A stretch of DNA of 64,000 nt from Coprinus comatus (GCA_034638255.1 JAWPGT010000002.1:434001-498000), one strand, 5' to 3'. Positions 44,780 to 57,119 are shown, counted from the first letter of the stretch. Numbers and translations are program-made. Notes: generated by a model from the letters alone, not told the origin.

Positions 44780-47095
44780 TCATGCAACCATTGAAATTAT
44801 GCTCGTCCCGTTGTCCAACTTCCTCCTCTTCACGGCAGGGCCTTCATCCTCCGAGTCGTCAATGATAATAATCGGTGTCCCAGGGTCCGCTGGTCCACCT
44901 TCAATATCAAGGGCGTATTGGTTAGTATCCATCGGAACAGGAACGGGAACTGAAGGCGCAATAGGATGGGGCGGTTTCATCTCCGTCATAACTGTGTTCA
45001 TATCTACGTCAGCCTTATTTTCAGGCGCAACACTATTGGCGGCAGCAGCAGCAGCAACCGCCTTCTTCGCAGCTTTAGCAGCCTTCTTAGCACTCTTGTC
45101 TTTATTTTTGGTCTTTGCGCGACGCTCCTTCAAGGCTTTGACCATATGGCCCATCAACACTTTCACGGCAGCCATAGCACCCAGCTTTTCCAACTCCCGT
45201 AGTTGCTCATCTGTCAGACCGGAGAATACATCCGGATCTAAAATCAATTTCTTCTCATGAAGAATCATATACCCAGCTTTAACAGAATTATTGGGATGAC
45301 CAGGAGCATAATCCGAATGTGTAGGAGGTATTGGTCCACGAATAATAGGAATGACGGCATCGACGACGGGATTTTGAAGAACCGTCTGTCCAATGGTAGA
45401 TGGAGGCGAGAGGTTGGTGTTGATCGGTGGCAATATCGGACGTGTCGGGGCGTTAGTAGACGTGGTAGGTGTAGGAGCACTTGACGGCGCTGAGGTGGGA
45501 ACTAGTGTGGATGAAGAATCCGTACTTTGTGCAACTGTGTGTTGTAGAGGCGGGGAATGAGAGGGTATTGTTGTTGATCCGGATCCGCTTGCCACCGCAG
45601 GCGTATGAAGTCCCCACCGCGGCTGTGTCAAAGCAGCATACGGGTTCGTGGAAGGAATAGTTCCATTATATGTGGTCGTGTTTGACGTTGTAGCTTGTGC
45701 CTGCGCATTGTACGAGAAAATACCTGTAGCAGCATTCATATTTGCATTTGTCATGGGAACTGGGATTGGAGCTCCTGGGTTCGTTGTTGCTTTGGGAATT
45801 AACGGTGTGGAAGTCAAAGGTGGCGGTAGAGGGCCTTTCGAATCACCTTTGACACTACGTTTTAGTGGAGGTTCCAAAGCTGCATTCTTATCTTTCTTTC
45901 TTCCAGACTTAGTTGTACCATCTTTTCCACCTAAGGCTTGTGCAGCCGCCGTTTGCAAGGCTTTCGTTTCCTGTTCTTCAAAGTTCTGCGCATACTTCTC
46001 GTCTATAGACCAAAAGAAGCCCTTGCCTCTGTCACCACCACACCGTTCCATCTTTAAAAATGCACGGCCGGAAGAGAGATTATGTCGCACTGAACTCTAC
46101 AGATATGTCAGTAAATATAGGACAGCATATATGAACACCGGGTACCTACCATCCATGCACTATCTGCGTACTTGTAGTAATCATATGTGGTCATTATCCA
46201 GTTGCAAATTTCTTGCAATGTGGCCTTGCCGTCGATCGCTTTGATGGCACGGTAAATCAGTTGTGCATAAGTGAATGGGGGTTTAGGAGGCATGACCGCG
46301 GGACGTTCCAGTATGACAGGCTCGACATCTCCTTTCTTGCGTTTCTTGGGGTTTGCACCTTTGCCTTTACCTATTGAATTAGAGTTGGGTAACTGGGGCT
46401 GTTCTATAGGTTCCGGATCAGGAAGAATATCGATTTGAGGTTCTGGAGAAGGCGGTGGTAACTTGAATTTCTTTGTTGGAGGCGGAGGTGAATGTGAAGG
46501 TTGTGAGGAAGGGGGCGATATTGACGTGATATCAACGGAGGGCGAACGTGCGCGGTTACCAGATGATTGTGAACTGGGGGATGGTGAATCTTCTGGAGGG
46601 GGAGGGGGAGGGAGAATGAATGTGAACGTCCGTGACGCTATCTGAATGTGCGATCTATAGAGAAGAAATACATGAATTATGAGTGCGCCTGTTTGGTGGA
46701 GTGACCAACAGAGTCATTTACCTTTCACTGAGTGATGCTCGGGTGCCAGCACCACACCACACACCGTCCACCCATGCCCCGTTACGTCCTATAACAGCCA
46801 GAACGAAGCGGTCCTCTTCTTGGTCATACTCTATCTTGGCGTGTAAACGCGAGACACTTTTCAGCGCTCCCAAATCGAGATCAACCTGGACGTGCTCGGA
46901 CGTGGAGGATGTAGGCGCATTGGAGTTGGGGAAGCAGCGCCTGCCAATGGTGATAGACAGAGTTTGTATGTAATACGTAAAATGCGGGAAAACAAGGGAA
47001 TAGTAGGCAGAAATCTTGTCTTGCATTCCAGCGGACGATTCCAGAGGAAGCTCGACATCTGGACCAGGTGAAGTAGTGCGTGAGCGGGTATCCAT
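44780..47095 (-). CDS. FHA-forkhead transcription factor (Fkh1/2 or Fhl1 type)
   Basis: Nuclear regulator with an N-terminal FHA phosphothreonine-binding domain and a central forkhead domain. Start MDTRSRTTSPG at 47095. The FHA core shows SITIGRRC, SRLHAKIEYD and VLAVIGRNGAWVDG (46790-47000), matching the GR, SR-H and NG signatures. An intron at about 46665-46725 joins SLSER to SHIQIASRTFTF. A Pro/Ser linker follows, then the forkhead: PKPPFTYAQLIYRAI, ATLQEICNWIMTTYDYYKYA, and after an intron exactly before SSVRHNLSS, FLKMERCGGDRGKGFFWSID. The C-terminal region is Pro/Thr/Ala-rich with a Lys/Ala-rich helix and ends DNGTSIISMVA. The order FHA then forkhead fits yeast Fkh1/Fkh2 (cell-cycle genes) or Fhl1 (ribosomal protein genes); I cannot separate these by sight. 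Divergent from MTP18 with 199 bp. Confidence 0.9.
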
Positions 47096-47198
47096 GGTGC
47101 TAAGGGAGATAATGGGTCAGTATCGTCAAGGTAAGCGACCTAGACAACGTTAACGACGTTGAGGTCGACGGTCAATGACAAGGGGCGAGTTGTGAATG

Positions 47199-47205
47199 CA
47201 CGTGA
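47199..47205. promoter_or_regulatory. CACGTGA element in FHA-forkhead/MTP18 shared promoter
   Basis: CACGTGA centred in the 199-bp interval between two divergent start codons (47095 and 47295). One of six CACGTGA elements located upstream of start codons in this window. Confidence 0.4.
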
Positions 47206-47294
47206 CTGACTGGTCGAATATTGGCCGAAGCCATTACGGTGTACCGACGGCAATCAACTACGGGTTTGTGTGGTTTTTCAGCAAGTAACTGGTT

Positions 47295-48100
47295 ATGACC
47301 ACCATGACTGGCAACAGAAATGATACAGCCCTCGATGTAATGCAAGATACGGTCGATACTCTTGCAGACAAGGACGTCGATAGTGTCGACTCTGATCTTC
47401 GATACATGGCATATGGTGCTCGGATAAGAACGGCACTCCGGGCCACCACTCGATATATTGCATATGTACGCTTATTGGCCATTGTTAAATCCCTCGCCTG
47501 CTGACCATTTCTATTTCAGACAAGTGATATTGGTGAAGCATTTCGTCCCGTTGTTCCTCCCTGGGTTGTCACAGCAGCCTATGGCGTTTCCTGGATTTAT
47601 CTCTCAGGGTGAATTGACTCGAATGAAAAATTTGTTTTGGTTAAAGCTGATTCCTTGTCCAGAGACGTTGGCTACGAGACCTACAAAGCTCATAGAAAGG
47701 GGCCTTCTCCGATTGAGGCTGCTAATTTCTCAGAGAGTACCCGATTAGCTATTTCTGCTGTCGAACGAGCTACTTTCCAATCTTTAGCATCTATGTCAGT
47801 CAGCTTCTTCCGTGCTCATAACGTCACTGACGCAATAGCATCAGGGCATTCCCCGCATTGACGATCCATACTGCCGTAGCGCAGTCAAAGCGGTTTTTTG
47901 TAAAGTCCACCAATCCGCGGGTAAAAACATGGGGACCCACTATGACAGGCCTTGCTATTGTGCCGATCCTACCCTACCTGTTTGACCACCCCGTTGAGCA
48001 AGCAACAGAACGTGCCTTCGACTGGATCCGAGAAAAACTAATTGAACAAAATCAACCTACCGGATCAACATCTAATACCACTGGGAAACAAGAATTATGA
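47295..48100 (+). CDS. MTP18: Mitochondrial fission process protein 1 (MTFP1/MTP18)
   Basis: Inner mitochondrial membrane protein linked in animals to membrane fission and integrity. About 210 residues after three or four introns. An acidic N-terminal stretch is followed by RYMAYGARIRTALRATTRYIAYTSDIGEAFRPVVPPWVV (read in two parts across an intron near 47468-47518) and AAYGVSWIYL. After another intron comes the segment AISAVERATFQSLASMALPALTIHTAV, then GPTMTGLAIVPILPYLFDHPVEQATERAF at 47930-48020, which is the typical family C-terminal membrane helix and PFD motif. Ends in a Gln/Thr tail, TGA 48098-48100. Start MTTMTGNRND at 47295. No obvious cleavable presequence, as in animal MTFP1. Convergent with GCD2, 115 bp apart. 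Confidence 0.85.
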
Positions 48101-48215
48101 TACCTTCATGGTCTCAATTAAGGTTATATTGACTATTCTAATATAAATAATTTCATGCTGGCCTGCGTTTGTCACCATATACAATAATATTTAGACGATG
48201 CTCACTGTACAGAGG

Positions 48216-49802
48216 TCATAGAGTAGTTTTGCCAAGTGCAAGAGGAATAGAGCCTATACTACTAGGAGGAATCAAACCAACCTCGGTGACGACGGCAGTA
48301 ATAAATGTTGCAGGTGTTAAATCATACAGCGGGTTAAGAATTTCCAGATTTTGTGAGGGCGATACGGTTTCAGGATGCCCTGTTGATTTTGTGATTTTCT
48401 TTGGGGCTTTTACGAGCGTGAGGAACCCGTCATTTTGAACAACCAATAACATACCTAGTTCGTTTTTGCCGAAACCGTCTACCATAACACCTTCACTGAA
48501 CTTGTAGGTTTCACAACAAACCATCACTGGCACACTCTGACCCTTGGCCATCATGGCGACCAATGCCGTTCCTGCTCGCGAGTACACCGCACCGTTTGAA
48601 AACAAGGCATGTGCTCCGAGCAAAACAGTGGTCGCTTCAGTTATTAAGGAAGGAAGGGCGGGTAGGAGGGCGTATGTGCAAGGGATCGGGTCAGGCCCAC
48701 TGGTGAGTTTATTCAATAGGATTTTCCCTGTGTAAAAAAAAAAGTAAAATATATGCTTGCTTGCTGAGCAGCTCAGAACTCGCCTTCAAGAAGTGGTGGT
48801 GAATCTATTACAATGACAGAGAACTTCTTGCCCTCTTCTCGGGCATTGAGCAGTATTTTTTCAACCACTGATGACCTATTAAATGGTTAATTGTGATAAA
48901 TTTATGTATTGGTGTGAATAATACCTGGCATATGTCAAAATTACATCACCATCCTTGATTTTGCTGCCCGCAAGTTCCTGAATGACTTCATCGGCAATTA
49001 TAATTCTATCCCTGATGTAATTGTCGATTTTATCGCAAAGCGTATCTTTTGCCTGAGATTGGTTAGATCCCAGAACATGATTTGAACAGATCGTCGCATA
49101 CATCTTGTTCAACCATATCAATGTCAGAATTACTGATTTCTAGTTTTAGCTGGCGAATCGCATTTCCCATCGTCACAGACATAGGCCGCGCAGACACTAG
49201 ATGTGAAATTTGAGGAGATAGATGTGTCATGAGATGTCGAGAAAGGGTATGGTTGGGTGGTGTGGTATATTCTTGTATAACCTACACAATGTAATGTGAT
49301 GAATTGAAATACAAAAAGGCCGGAAGAAACTGACTGTTTTGAAGGTAGTCAAAGTTGCAATACACCTAGCATTTGCTCCACATATTTTGAATTCTGAGAA
49401 GAGTAGACCTAGTCTGATGATGGCTGGATGGATATCGCCTTTAAGCTGACCAATAGGTTTAGGTAAACCAAAATGGGAGAAGATCCTGAGACCTCGAGAG
49501 ACAGGGCTTCCACCAGAAGTATCATCAACAGCCGCAGCAAGATCTTTCCCCGACCCGGTCCCCTGCTTCGTTGATTCCGCGCTTTGTGGTTTCTTTTGTT
49601 GCGGTGCACTAGGTGTCTTCTGCTGTTTGGGTTGTCCAGTACTACCTCCTGGTTGCTGAGCTTTTAAAGCGGCCTTTGCTGCACGTTGTTTCTCCTGAAG
49701 TTCTCTCCGTTCAGCTTTGGTCATCGATTTTTGTGAAGGCTGGCCTGTCGCTGTAGCAGGAGCGACCGCTGATGGTGGATCTGCGAGGATAGGTACTGGC
49801 AT
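48216..49802 (-). CDS. GCD2: Translation initiation factor eIF2B delta subunit
   Basis: Regulatory subunit of the eIF2 guanine-nucleotide exchange factor. With alpha and beta it senses phosphorylated eIF2. The Ala/Gln/Lys-rich N-terminus (MPVPILADPP, then MTKAERRELQEKQRAAKAAL) is typical of delta and distinguishes it from the other two. The family fold follows: HPAIIRLGLLFSEFKICGAN, then VIQEYTTPPNHTLSRHL after an intron, and RPMSVTMGNAIRQLKLEI. Then YIRDRIIIADEVIQ with GDVILTYAR, VIVIDSPPLLEGK, LLGAHALFSNGAVYSRAGTA, VPVMVCCETYKFSE and NPLYDLTPATFITAVVTEVG. Start MPVPILADP at 49802, stop at 48216. Introns near 48730-48782, 48875-48925, 49040-49110 and 49280-49330. All landmarks are intact. 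Divergent from RAT1 with 276 bp. Confidence 0.95.
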
Positions 49803-49924
49803 GTTTTTATAAACACCGGAAGAGTTATGTGGATAACGATGGAGGCGAATCGCACTGGTACAAGGACTATGAAGTAACTAGTGCTTAATCTAATCCTTAT
49901 GCGAGTCATAAAGTGATATCAGCC

Positions 49925-49933
49925 CACGTGATC
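49925..49933. promoter_or_regulatory. CACGTGATC element between GCD2 and RAT1
   Basis: CACGTGATC in the 276-bp divergent interval, 123 bp upstream of the GCD2 start. Identical nine-base word to the sites upstream of UBA1 and between the SQ/TQ-rich gene and DUT1. Confidence 0.4.
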
Positions 49934-50078
49934 GGATGTGTGCAACCAAGGACAAACTTCGCAGCCTCGTGAATCAGCATTGTCTCCAGCCGCGTCTTGT
50001 ATCGGCCTGTGCTCTCGTCTCTTTATTCTGTATTATAGAGGCTTTCTACGCCTCATATTAAATAGGCTCAAGTAAAAA

Positions 50079-53000
50079 ATGGTGCGTTGTCTCTTTCTTA
50101 CACTTGACGTGAGTTTTAATTCTCTGATAGGGTGTTCCAGCATTGTTCCGATGGCTCAGCAAGAAATACCCCAAGATTGGTGTGCAATTTTCTCCTCGGC
50201 TTAGGTTGAGCTGCTAATATGCACGCGTTTAGTTTATCCCGTTGAAGAAGAGCAAGAACAGAAAGAAATCCTATCGAACGGTCAAGAGCTTACCGTTCCA
50301 GTTAACTTCTCATTACCCAACCCTAATGGAGTGGAGTTTGACAACCTGTATCTGGACATGAATGGTATTGTATGTGTACTCCCATGTGTAGGTGTGTTGG
50401 TTGCTTATGGCTAATAGGTCCATCCTTGTACGCATCCGGAAGGCAAGGTGTGTTTGTTGCCACACTCTGCCGATCTTATTTACTCAACAAATATGATAGC
50501 CTGCTCCGGAGACAGAAGAGGAAATGATGGAGGAAGTGTTTAAGTACACTGAAAGGGTGGTGAATATGATCAGGCCTCGTAAGCTCCTATTCATGGCAAT
50601 TGGTAAGTATTTGGGTTCTCTGGAAACCACATTAGCTGACATTAGTTATCAGACGGAGTTGCTCCTCGTGCCAAAATGAATCAACAGCGCTCACGTCGTT
50701 TCCGTTCGGCTCAGGAAGCAAAAGAAAAAGAAGAGGCGAGGAAAGAATCAGTTGAACTATGGAAAGGTATGCAATCTACAGTTGGAGAAAATGTAAAATA
50801 TCTCACCTCTCCTTAGCTATGGGAAAGGAGGTCACAGATGAGCAAAAGAAAGAAGCATGGGACTCTAATGCTATTACACCAGGAACTCCATTCATGGATT
50901 TACTTGCTACTTCACTTCGCTACTGGGTAGTGCAGAAAATGAATACGGACCCCGGTTGGCAAAATGTACGAAATTTTTTATCTCACCTGCGGTCACTGAT
51001 TTTTTTCTTCTTTAGATCCAAGTCCTTATATCAGATGCTGGAGTGCCGGGAGAAGGTGAACACAAGATTATGGACTACATTAGACGCCAACGTAGCAACC
51101 CCGGTCACGACCCTAATACCCGACATGTTATTTATGGATTGGTATGTAACCAAATTGTATAGGCTTATAATCTGGCTAACACTGCGCTTAGGATGCTGAT
51201 CTTATTATGCTTGCTTTGGCTACACATGAACCCAATTTTAGGGTGCTCCGTGAGGACGTTTTTGCCAATGACACCAAGCCCAATGCTTGTCGCATCTGTG
51301 GCCAAGAAGGGCACTACGCGGCTCAGTGTACTGGAACAAAACCAGAAGTAGAGAAAAAGCATTCCGACAAAAAGCCCTTTATTTTCCTCGATGTCGCCAT
51401 CCTGCGCGAGTATCTTGAAGTCGAACTCGATGTTCCATCATGTCCCATTCCGTTCAATCTCGAGCAAGCTATTGATGACTGGGTTTTGCTCATATTCTTT
51501 GTCGGAAATGATTTCCTCCCACATCTCCCCTCGCTTGAGATTCGCGAAGGTGCTATTGATACTCTTCTGAAAATCTGGAAACAAGAGTTGCCAACAATGG
51601 GTGGCTACTTAACGAATCATGGAGAAATGCACCTTGACCGAGCACAAATTATTCTTGAGGGTCTTGCTAAGCGCGAAGACGATATTTTCCGTAGACGGCG
51701 TGAAGGTCTGTCTGAAATCAATGCTTCTATTCTCATCCCAGTCCCCTGAGCGAGACATTTTTTGTGTGGCCCCATATCGTCGTATTTCTCTTGAGTTGTG
51801 ATTGACATTAGAATTTGTTTAATTTATAGGCGAAGAGCGGCAGGATCAAAATGCGAAGCGTCGCAAGTTAGAACAACAAGTCAGAAATGCTTCACTTGCC
51901 CCTGCTACATCTTTAAATCTCGCATCAGGCCCTGCTCCTCCATCTGCCCATCCTTCCCTTCCTCCCCGTCCTACCTATGACTTTGCTGCAAAAGCCGATT
52001 CCATTGGTCTCGGTGCTGCCCCAACTCCTGAATCAATTCAGCTGGCTCCTGTAGCTGCACAAGCACTGGCAGGTTCCAACCGGGATGTTGTTGCTAATCG
52101 TAGGGCTATTCGTATGGCGAACATGAGTGCAGCAGAAATGCTCAAGGCAGAGCTCTCGGGTTTGACTCCTGTCAAGACCAGCGCAAATTCGCTTCCTCCT
52201 AAACCAGTTGCAATCCCACCATCGTCTCTCCCTGCTAAACCTTCCGTTTCTCCTACCATAGTCGCAAGTCCCATGGCTGGGACGAACGGTATTGATGCTG
52301 ATGTCTCCATGGATGTGCCTGTAGGGGTTGATGAGTTCGGACGGGCTCGTCGGTCGGAGGACGAGGGTCCGGATTCTGTAGGCGGTCACAAACGAACATT
52401 TGAGGAAGGGCCTGGCGAACCGGATGTAGAGGATGACGTTGTTACGGTCGAAGAGGCGGACGATGACGATGCACCCGTTGATCCTCTAGCATTCAAGGTC
52501 AACTCCGACGGCACTGTTTCTCAAGAAGACATGGTCAAGTTAGTTGTTAGCTTCAGATATACGTAAGAAAATACTCATGATTTGTTCTCAGACTATGGGA
52601 ACCCGGATATAGGGCACGATACTACAAACATAAATTTGGTATTGAAGAAAGTGATGAAGAATTTAAGAAGAAGTATGCTTGATATTGGATTGAGATGAAC
52701 ATGTGCTAATGAATGCTGTCTAGACTTACCAAAAGCTATGTCGAAGGTCTTTGCTGGGTATTAAGGTATTACTATCAAGGAGTAAGTGCTCCTTGCTCTT
52801 CCTTTTAGCGCAAATATCTCACGAATAATGCAGACACCATCCTGGCAGTGGTTCTATCCCTATCACTTTGCCCCGTTCGCAACGGATTTCAAAGACATAC
52901 CGCAAATGGATATCAAGTTTGAGATAGGGCAACCGTTTAAACCATTCGAACAATTGATGGGCGTCTTCCCTGCCGCCAGGTATAGAATGAATATTCATGA

Positions 53001-54257
53001 AGTTCTTTATACATTGCTCAATTTATCTTTTATATAGTCGAAAGCACATACCAGAGGTGTTCCAGCGTTTCATGACTGAAGAAGATTCCCCAATTATCGA
53101 TTTCTACCCTTCTACATTCCAAATAGATATGAATGGAAAACGCATGGCCTGGCAAGGAGTAGCACTTTTGCCTTTCATTGACCAGAATCGATTGCTTGCC
53201 GCAATGGCAATTGAGTATCCTAATCTTTCAGATGATGAGAAACGCCGTAATAAATGGGGCGATAATGTCATTTTCGCCGGAGAATCCCATCCTATATACC
53301 CATTCTATGAATCGTTATATGGTAAACGGAAAAAGACTGAGGTACGTTGTTGTCTTTTTTGAGTTCAGTGTAGTTTCCTAAAAATAGGCTTAGCCTGTCG
53401 TTCTCGATCCTAAAGATAGTAAAGGAATCAGTGGTTCCGTTATGCCAAATCCAGACTGTGTTCCTGGATCCACCTATTTCTCGCCACTTTCAGCATTCCC
53501 TGATATTCCGAATGATAGATCTCTTTCCGTTATTTATTACTTCCCTAAGCAACTGACACCACATCGGTCAGTGTTACTACCTGGTGCAAGAAAATCAGCT
53601 CGCGTTCTCCAAGCTAGTGACCTTGAAACTGCCAGGAATGGTGGACGCCGTGGTCGTGGTGGATATGATCGCGGTGGTGGTGGTCGAGGAGGATATGATA
53701 GGAATCGTAATGATCCTTTCCATGGACGTTCTAACAATTACAACTCTGGCTCAAATTATGAATCTGGTGCCTATGGACCTCCAAGCTCTTACTCAAATGG
53801 CCGAGGCGGTCCACCAAACAGAGGAGGACGAGGACGTGGTGGAAACTCTTATTCCTCTTCGCCATACCCACCACCACCCAGGTCTTCGTATCCTCCACCT
53901 CCAGCACAATCTTATGGTGGTTATGGTGGTTATGGTAGTGCTCCACCACCTCCCTCCAATTATGGAGGATACAACTCCGGGCCACCTCCAAGGAATGGTC
54001 CACCCATGGACTCTTATGGTTCCTATGGTAGGAACGACAGTGCAGGTGGATATGGTGGATATGGTGGATATAATCCAAGTGGTGGTGCGGGTTATGGTGA
54101 TTCTCAACGTGGAGGATACGGCGGTCCTCCTCCCCCTCCTGCGAATGCGGGTGGATATGGTGGATACAATAGTAATGCTGGATCCGGTTATGGCAGAGGT
54201 CCTCCATCGTATGGAGGACAACAACCTAGAGGACGTGGTAGGGGCGGTCGCTATTAA
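50079..54257 (+). CDS. RAT1: Nuclear 5'-3' exoribonuclease Rat1/Xrn2
   Basis: Nuclear exonuclease that trims 5' ends of rRNA and snoRNA and ends Pol II transcription by torpedo action. The start codon ATG (50079-50081) is a coding exon of its own; a 49-nt intron (50082-50130) precedes [16 protein letters not shown]. Catalytic features: [64 protein letters not shown] and [15 protein letters not shown], with all the expected acidic residues. A CCHC zinc knuckle ([14 protein letters not shown], 51286-51330) marks XRN2/RAT1 rather than cytoplasmic XRN1. Region 2 includes [34 protein letters not shown] and [16 protein letters not shown]. The final 200 residues are Gly/Tyr/Arg-rich (RGG and GGYGGY repeats, 53640-54250). 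About 14 introns; one near 51704-51830 is long. Stop TAA 54255-54257. Confidence 0.96.
53640..54250 (+). repeat. RAT1: Glycine/tyrosine/arginine-rich repeat tail of RAT1
   Basis: Imperfect GGA/GGT-TAT repeats coding RGG, GGY and GGYGGY units with Pro-rich spacers. Overlapping open frames on both strands here are by-products of the repeat and not genes. Confidence 0.8.
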
Positions 54258-54632
54258 TTAGTATATGATTTTTAATTGCTCTGTTATCTTATTATGTCGC
54301 CCATCAACACAACATAACCCCCATGTATTAGTTTTTTGCTATATACGCACATTTGCGGCTGTTACCTGTGATGCATTTATTTGCATGTTGTTGAGGGAAC
54401 TTTTGAACCTTAAAATGAATGCCTACAACTTGTAAGTAGCAAAAGGTATATTCAACTAACTACATACTGACTACGTACACGTTTTTTTTCCAATTATTTC
54501 AAGAATAATGCAGAGTAAGCTAACGCATCAAGCATAATGCAAAAGAATTCCAAACTTCAAAAAAGGTGAAAAGAAAAAGAACGAACACAAGGGTTTCATC
54601 AACGATGTTATATTGGTGTGATGAAAAAAAAA
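54258..54632. other. Convergent intergenic interval after RAT1
   Basis: 375 bp between two convergent stop codons; T-rich on the plus strand. No gene or element recognised. Confidence 0.5.
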
Positions 54633-57119
54633 TCAGTACCCTCCTTGAGGACGTCCATATGTTGGAAGAGGTGAGTGTCTCCCACTCGTAGTATTAGGAG
54701 AATAATGGCTGTGGTTGGTATTGGCGGGGGAAACATTAGGATTATATCCTTGAGGAGGGTATACACCGCTATAGTTGGCAGGAGGATATCCACCAGTGTA
54801 ACCGGAAGGAGGGTAAGTTCCGCTGGGCGTTGTATTAGGCGTGGGGTAACCACCGACTGGTTGTTGAGGTGGTTGTTGGTGCTGGTGGTGGGAAGAGTGA
54901 GATGAGGGTTGTGATTGTGGTTGTGGGTAACCACCTGGCATACCGCTTGTACCATAAGCAGCAGCAGGTTGTTGATGTTGATTTCCAAAGAAAGGAACGT
55001 ATTCGATGTAAAGCGAAAATCTCTTAGCCCTTTCTTTGGCTCTCCTTTCTTCTCTAGTCCTTCGCTTTTCCTCTCTGGCATCTCTTCTTTGTTTAGCGAG
55101 CATGACTGGATCAATAGTTGGCTGTCCGTATATAGATGAACACCTAGCCAAGTATTCTTGAATTGCTTCGTCGTCATCATCCGAGTCATCATCTTCCTCC
55201 GAATCTTCATCTTCGTCACTGGGAAGGTTGCGATTTATTATACCTGCTTTAGGGCCTGAACGGTGTTCACGTCCTTTGTACAGAGCAAGTTCGACGCCAC
55301 GACGAAGGAAAAAGGATCCATTCCAAAGGTCAACAAGGTCTGTGATTAAAGTCGTACGACGAGGTGGTTTGCCTCGATAGGGGTCTTCGGGAACTGGGAG
55401 CTTATTACTCCAAGCTAACCTAACGTCCTGAAGATCAAATGTTGTTGAAAAGATACACAAACAGTACATATAAAGAACCCACTGTCAATAATCGCTCCCA
55501 GTCTTGGGGATAAATATCGTGAGACTTGAGAACACTAGGCATCTTGGGTGTGCGTGAGGAATCCAGATGTTTAACCTTCTTAATCTCAAAGGGAGCAAAC
55601 GCCACATTGGAGGCAACTGGACGGGAGAAACATTCGGGCGTTGAAAGCTGTCCACCAGGTAATCCAACTGGCTGTGCATGGGGCGAAACACCACCGGGAT
55701 GAGAGCGGTTTGTCGTAGGTGGCTGGGGGAAGTTGATTGGACCTTGATAGGTTGTGGATAGAGGGGATGGAGGCCTGGATTTTACAATAGGCTGACCTTC
55801 AAGGACATGACCACGGGGATATACTGCCGGGGCTCCCTTTCCAGAGGAAGAATATTGAGAACCAGGGAATTGAACTGGGTGTCCTGGCCCGCCATGAGGT
55901 GGTAGATCTGTGGGCCGATGATTGGGGGATGGGTTGGAATATTTTCCTCCATATGATAGCTCGACTGGACGTTGATTTGGGGAAGGGTTAGAATACTTTC
56001 CCTCGGAAGTCGAGTAACCAATTGTCACTGGAGGTGCGTAAGGACTAGTATACGGGCTCGTGTTATGTGATCCATATGCCGGATTGCTATAGAACGATGG
56101 CCGCTCATCCGTCTTCTCTGGGCCAAAGCTGACCTTGCGCTCTCGTCCTGAATAATCTTTTTCCAAACCCATTTGATTGAATTGGCGGTTTAAATCATCG
56201 TAGCCGACATTACTCTTCTTTCGCTCTCGAACGTAAACATCGGAATTGCTAGGTTTGCGTTCATGACCATAGCTATCACCCTGTCTAGACAGTGGGCGAA
56301 TATGCGAGCCTGTAACTGGGTCAACATAGGGCTGATAAGGACTAGGAGGGTTAGAATAACCCCCAGGTGTTGGTCCTCCGGGAAATCCCACACTGCCAGC
56401 GTTGAAACTTTTCCTACGCTCACGAGCATCGAGTTCTCTGGCCCTTTGTAAATCTACATCAGCAGCTTGGCGTTCTTTGAGCCGCTTGGCGGACTCCTTT
56501 TCTTCTTTTTTCCTTTTCTTGTCCTCTTCACGCTGCCTGTGAGTATGGGTGCCAATTAATACACGAGTGAGTACCTTGTTTAATTTGTGTACGTACCAGT
56601 CAGTTAATTTATCGTCTTTATTGCCAAGATATCCTCTCCTCCAGGAAGCAGTAAATTCCTAAAATAGAAACGGACGGATTAGAAGCAATATCACATCAAA
56701 ATCGCCCAGTACGACTTACCGGGGTAGCTGGTTGAGCTCCAGGGGGCAAAGTATTCGTGGGTGGTAAAGGCGTCCATTGAATTCCACTCACTGTACCACT
56801 AGAAGTCGTATAGCTTTGGATGGTAGATTAGATTCAACTGTGAGGTTTCGAGATCGAACAAACCTGGCTGCTACCGCCCTGTGTGGCAACTCAGTGATTA
56901 GCTATCTATGAAGATCCAGTTAGATCTAGGTTATATCGCTGCATACCTGAACGGGTGGTACAAGGTCATACCATCAGGACCAGTTGATGTGGTATAAGTC
57001 AAGGATCCTGCTGCTACATTAGCATGGGTTGGAAATTGTTGTGGTTGAACTGGGGGATGAACGGGGTAGGACTGTACAGGGTCCGCAAGCGGCCTGTATG
57101 GCGAGGCCGACCTGTACAT
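54633..57119 (-). CDS. Uncharacterised Pro/Ser/Tyr-rich protein
   Basis: I do not recognise this family. Start MYRSASPYRPLADPVQ at 57119. Three introns in the first 500 bp lead through SGTVSGIQWTPLPP and FTASWRRGYLGNKDDKLTDW to a charged helix (EEDKKRKKEEKESAKRLKER, about 56440-56540). Then follows a long Pro/Ser/Tyr-rich region with repeated SNPSPNQRP/SNPSPNHRP units (about 55900-56020). After an intron near 55440-55495 a compact block looks conserved: DVRLAWSNKLPVPEDPYRGK, TTLITDLVDLWNGSFFLRRG and VELALYKGREHRSG. An acidic Asp/Glu run and a second charged helix (KQRRDAREEKRRTREERR) follow. The tail is Gly/Tyr/Pro-rich, with GGYP, PANYSG and PPQGYNP repeats, ending at 54633. The short block with LVDLWNGSFFLRRG is the best handle for a domain search. 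Convergent with RAT1, whose tail is also GGY-rich. Confidence 0.65.

Noticed and set aside
53537..54261. Long overlapping frames on both strands over the RAT1 tail
   Set aside because: They arise from the GGA/GGT repeat; the His/Ile/Val-rich translations have no conserved content.
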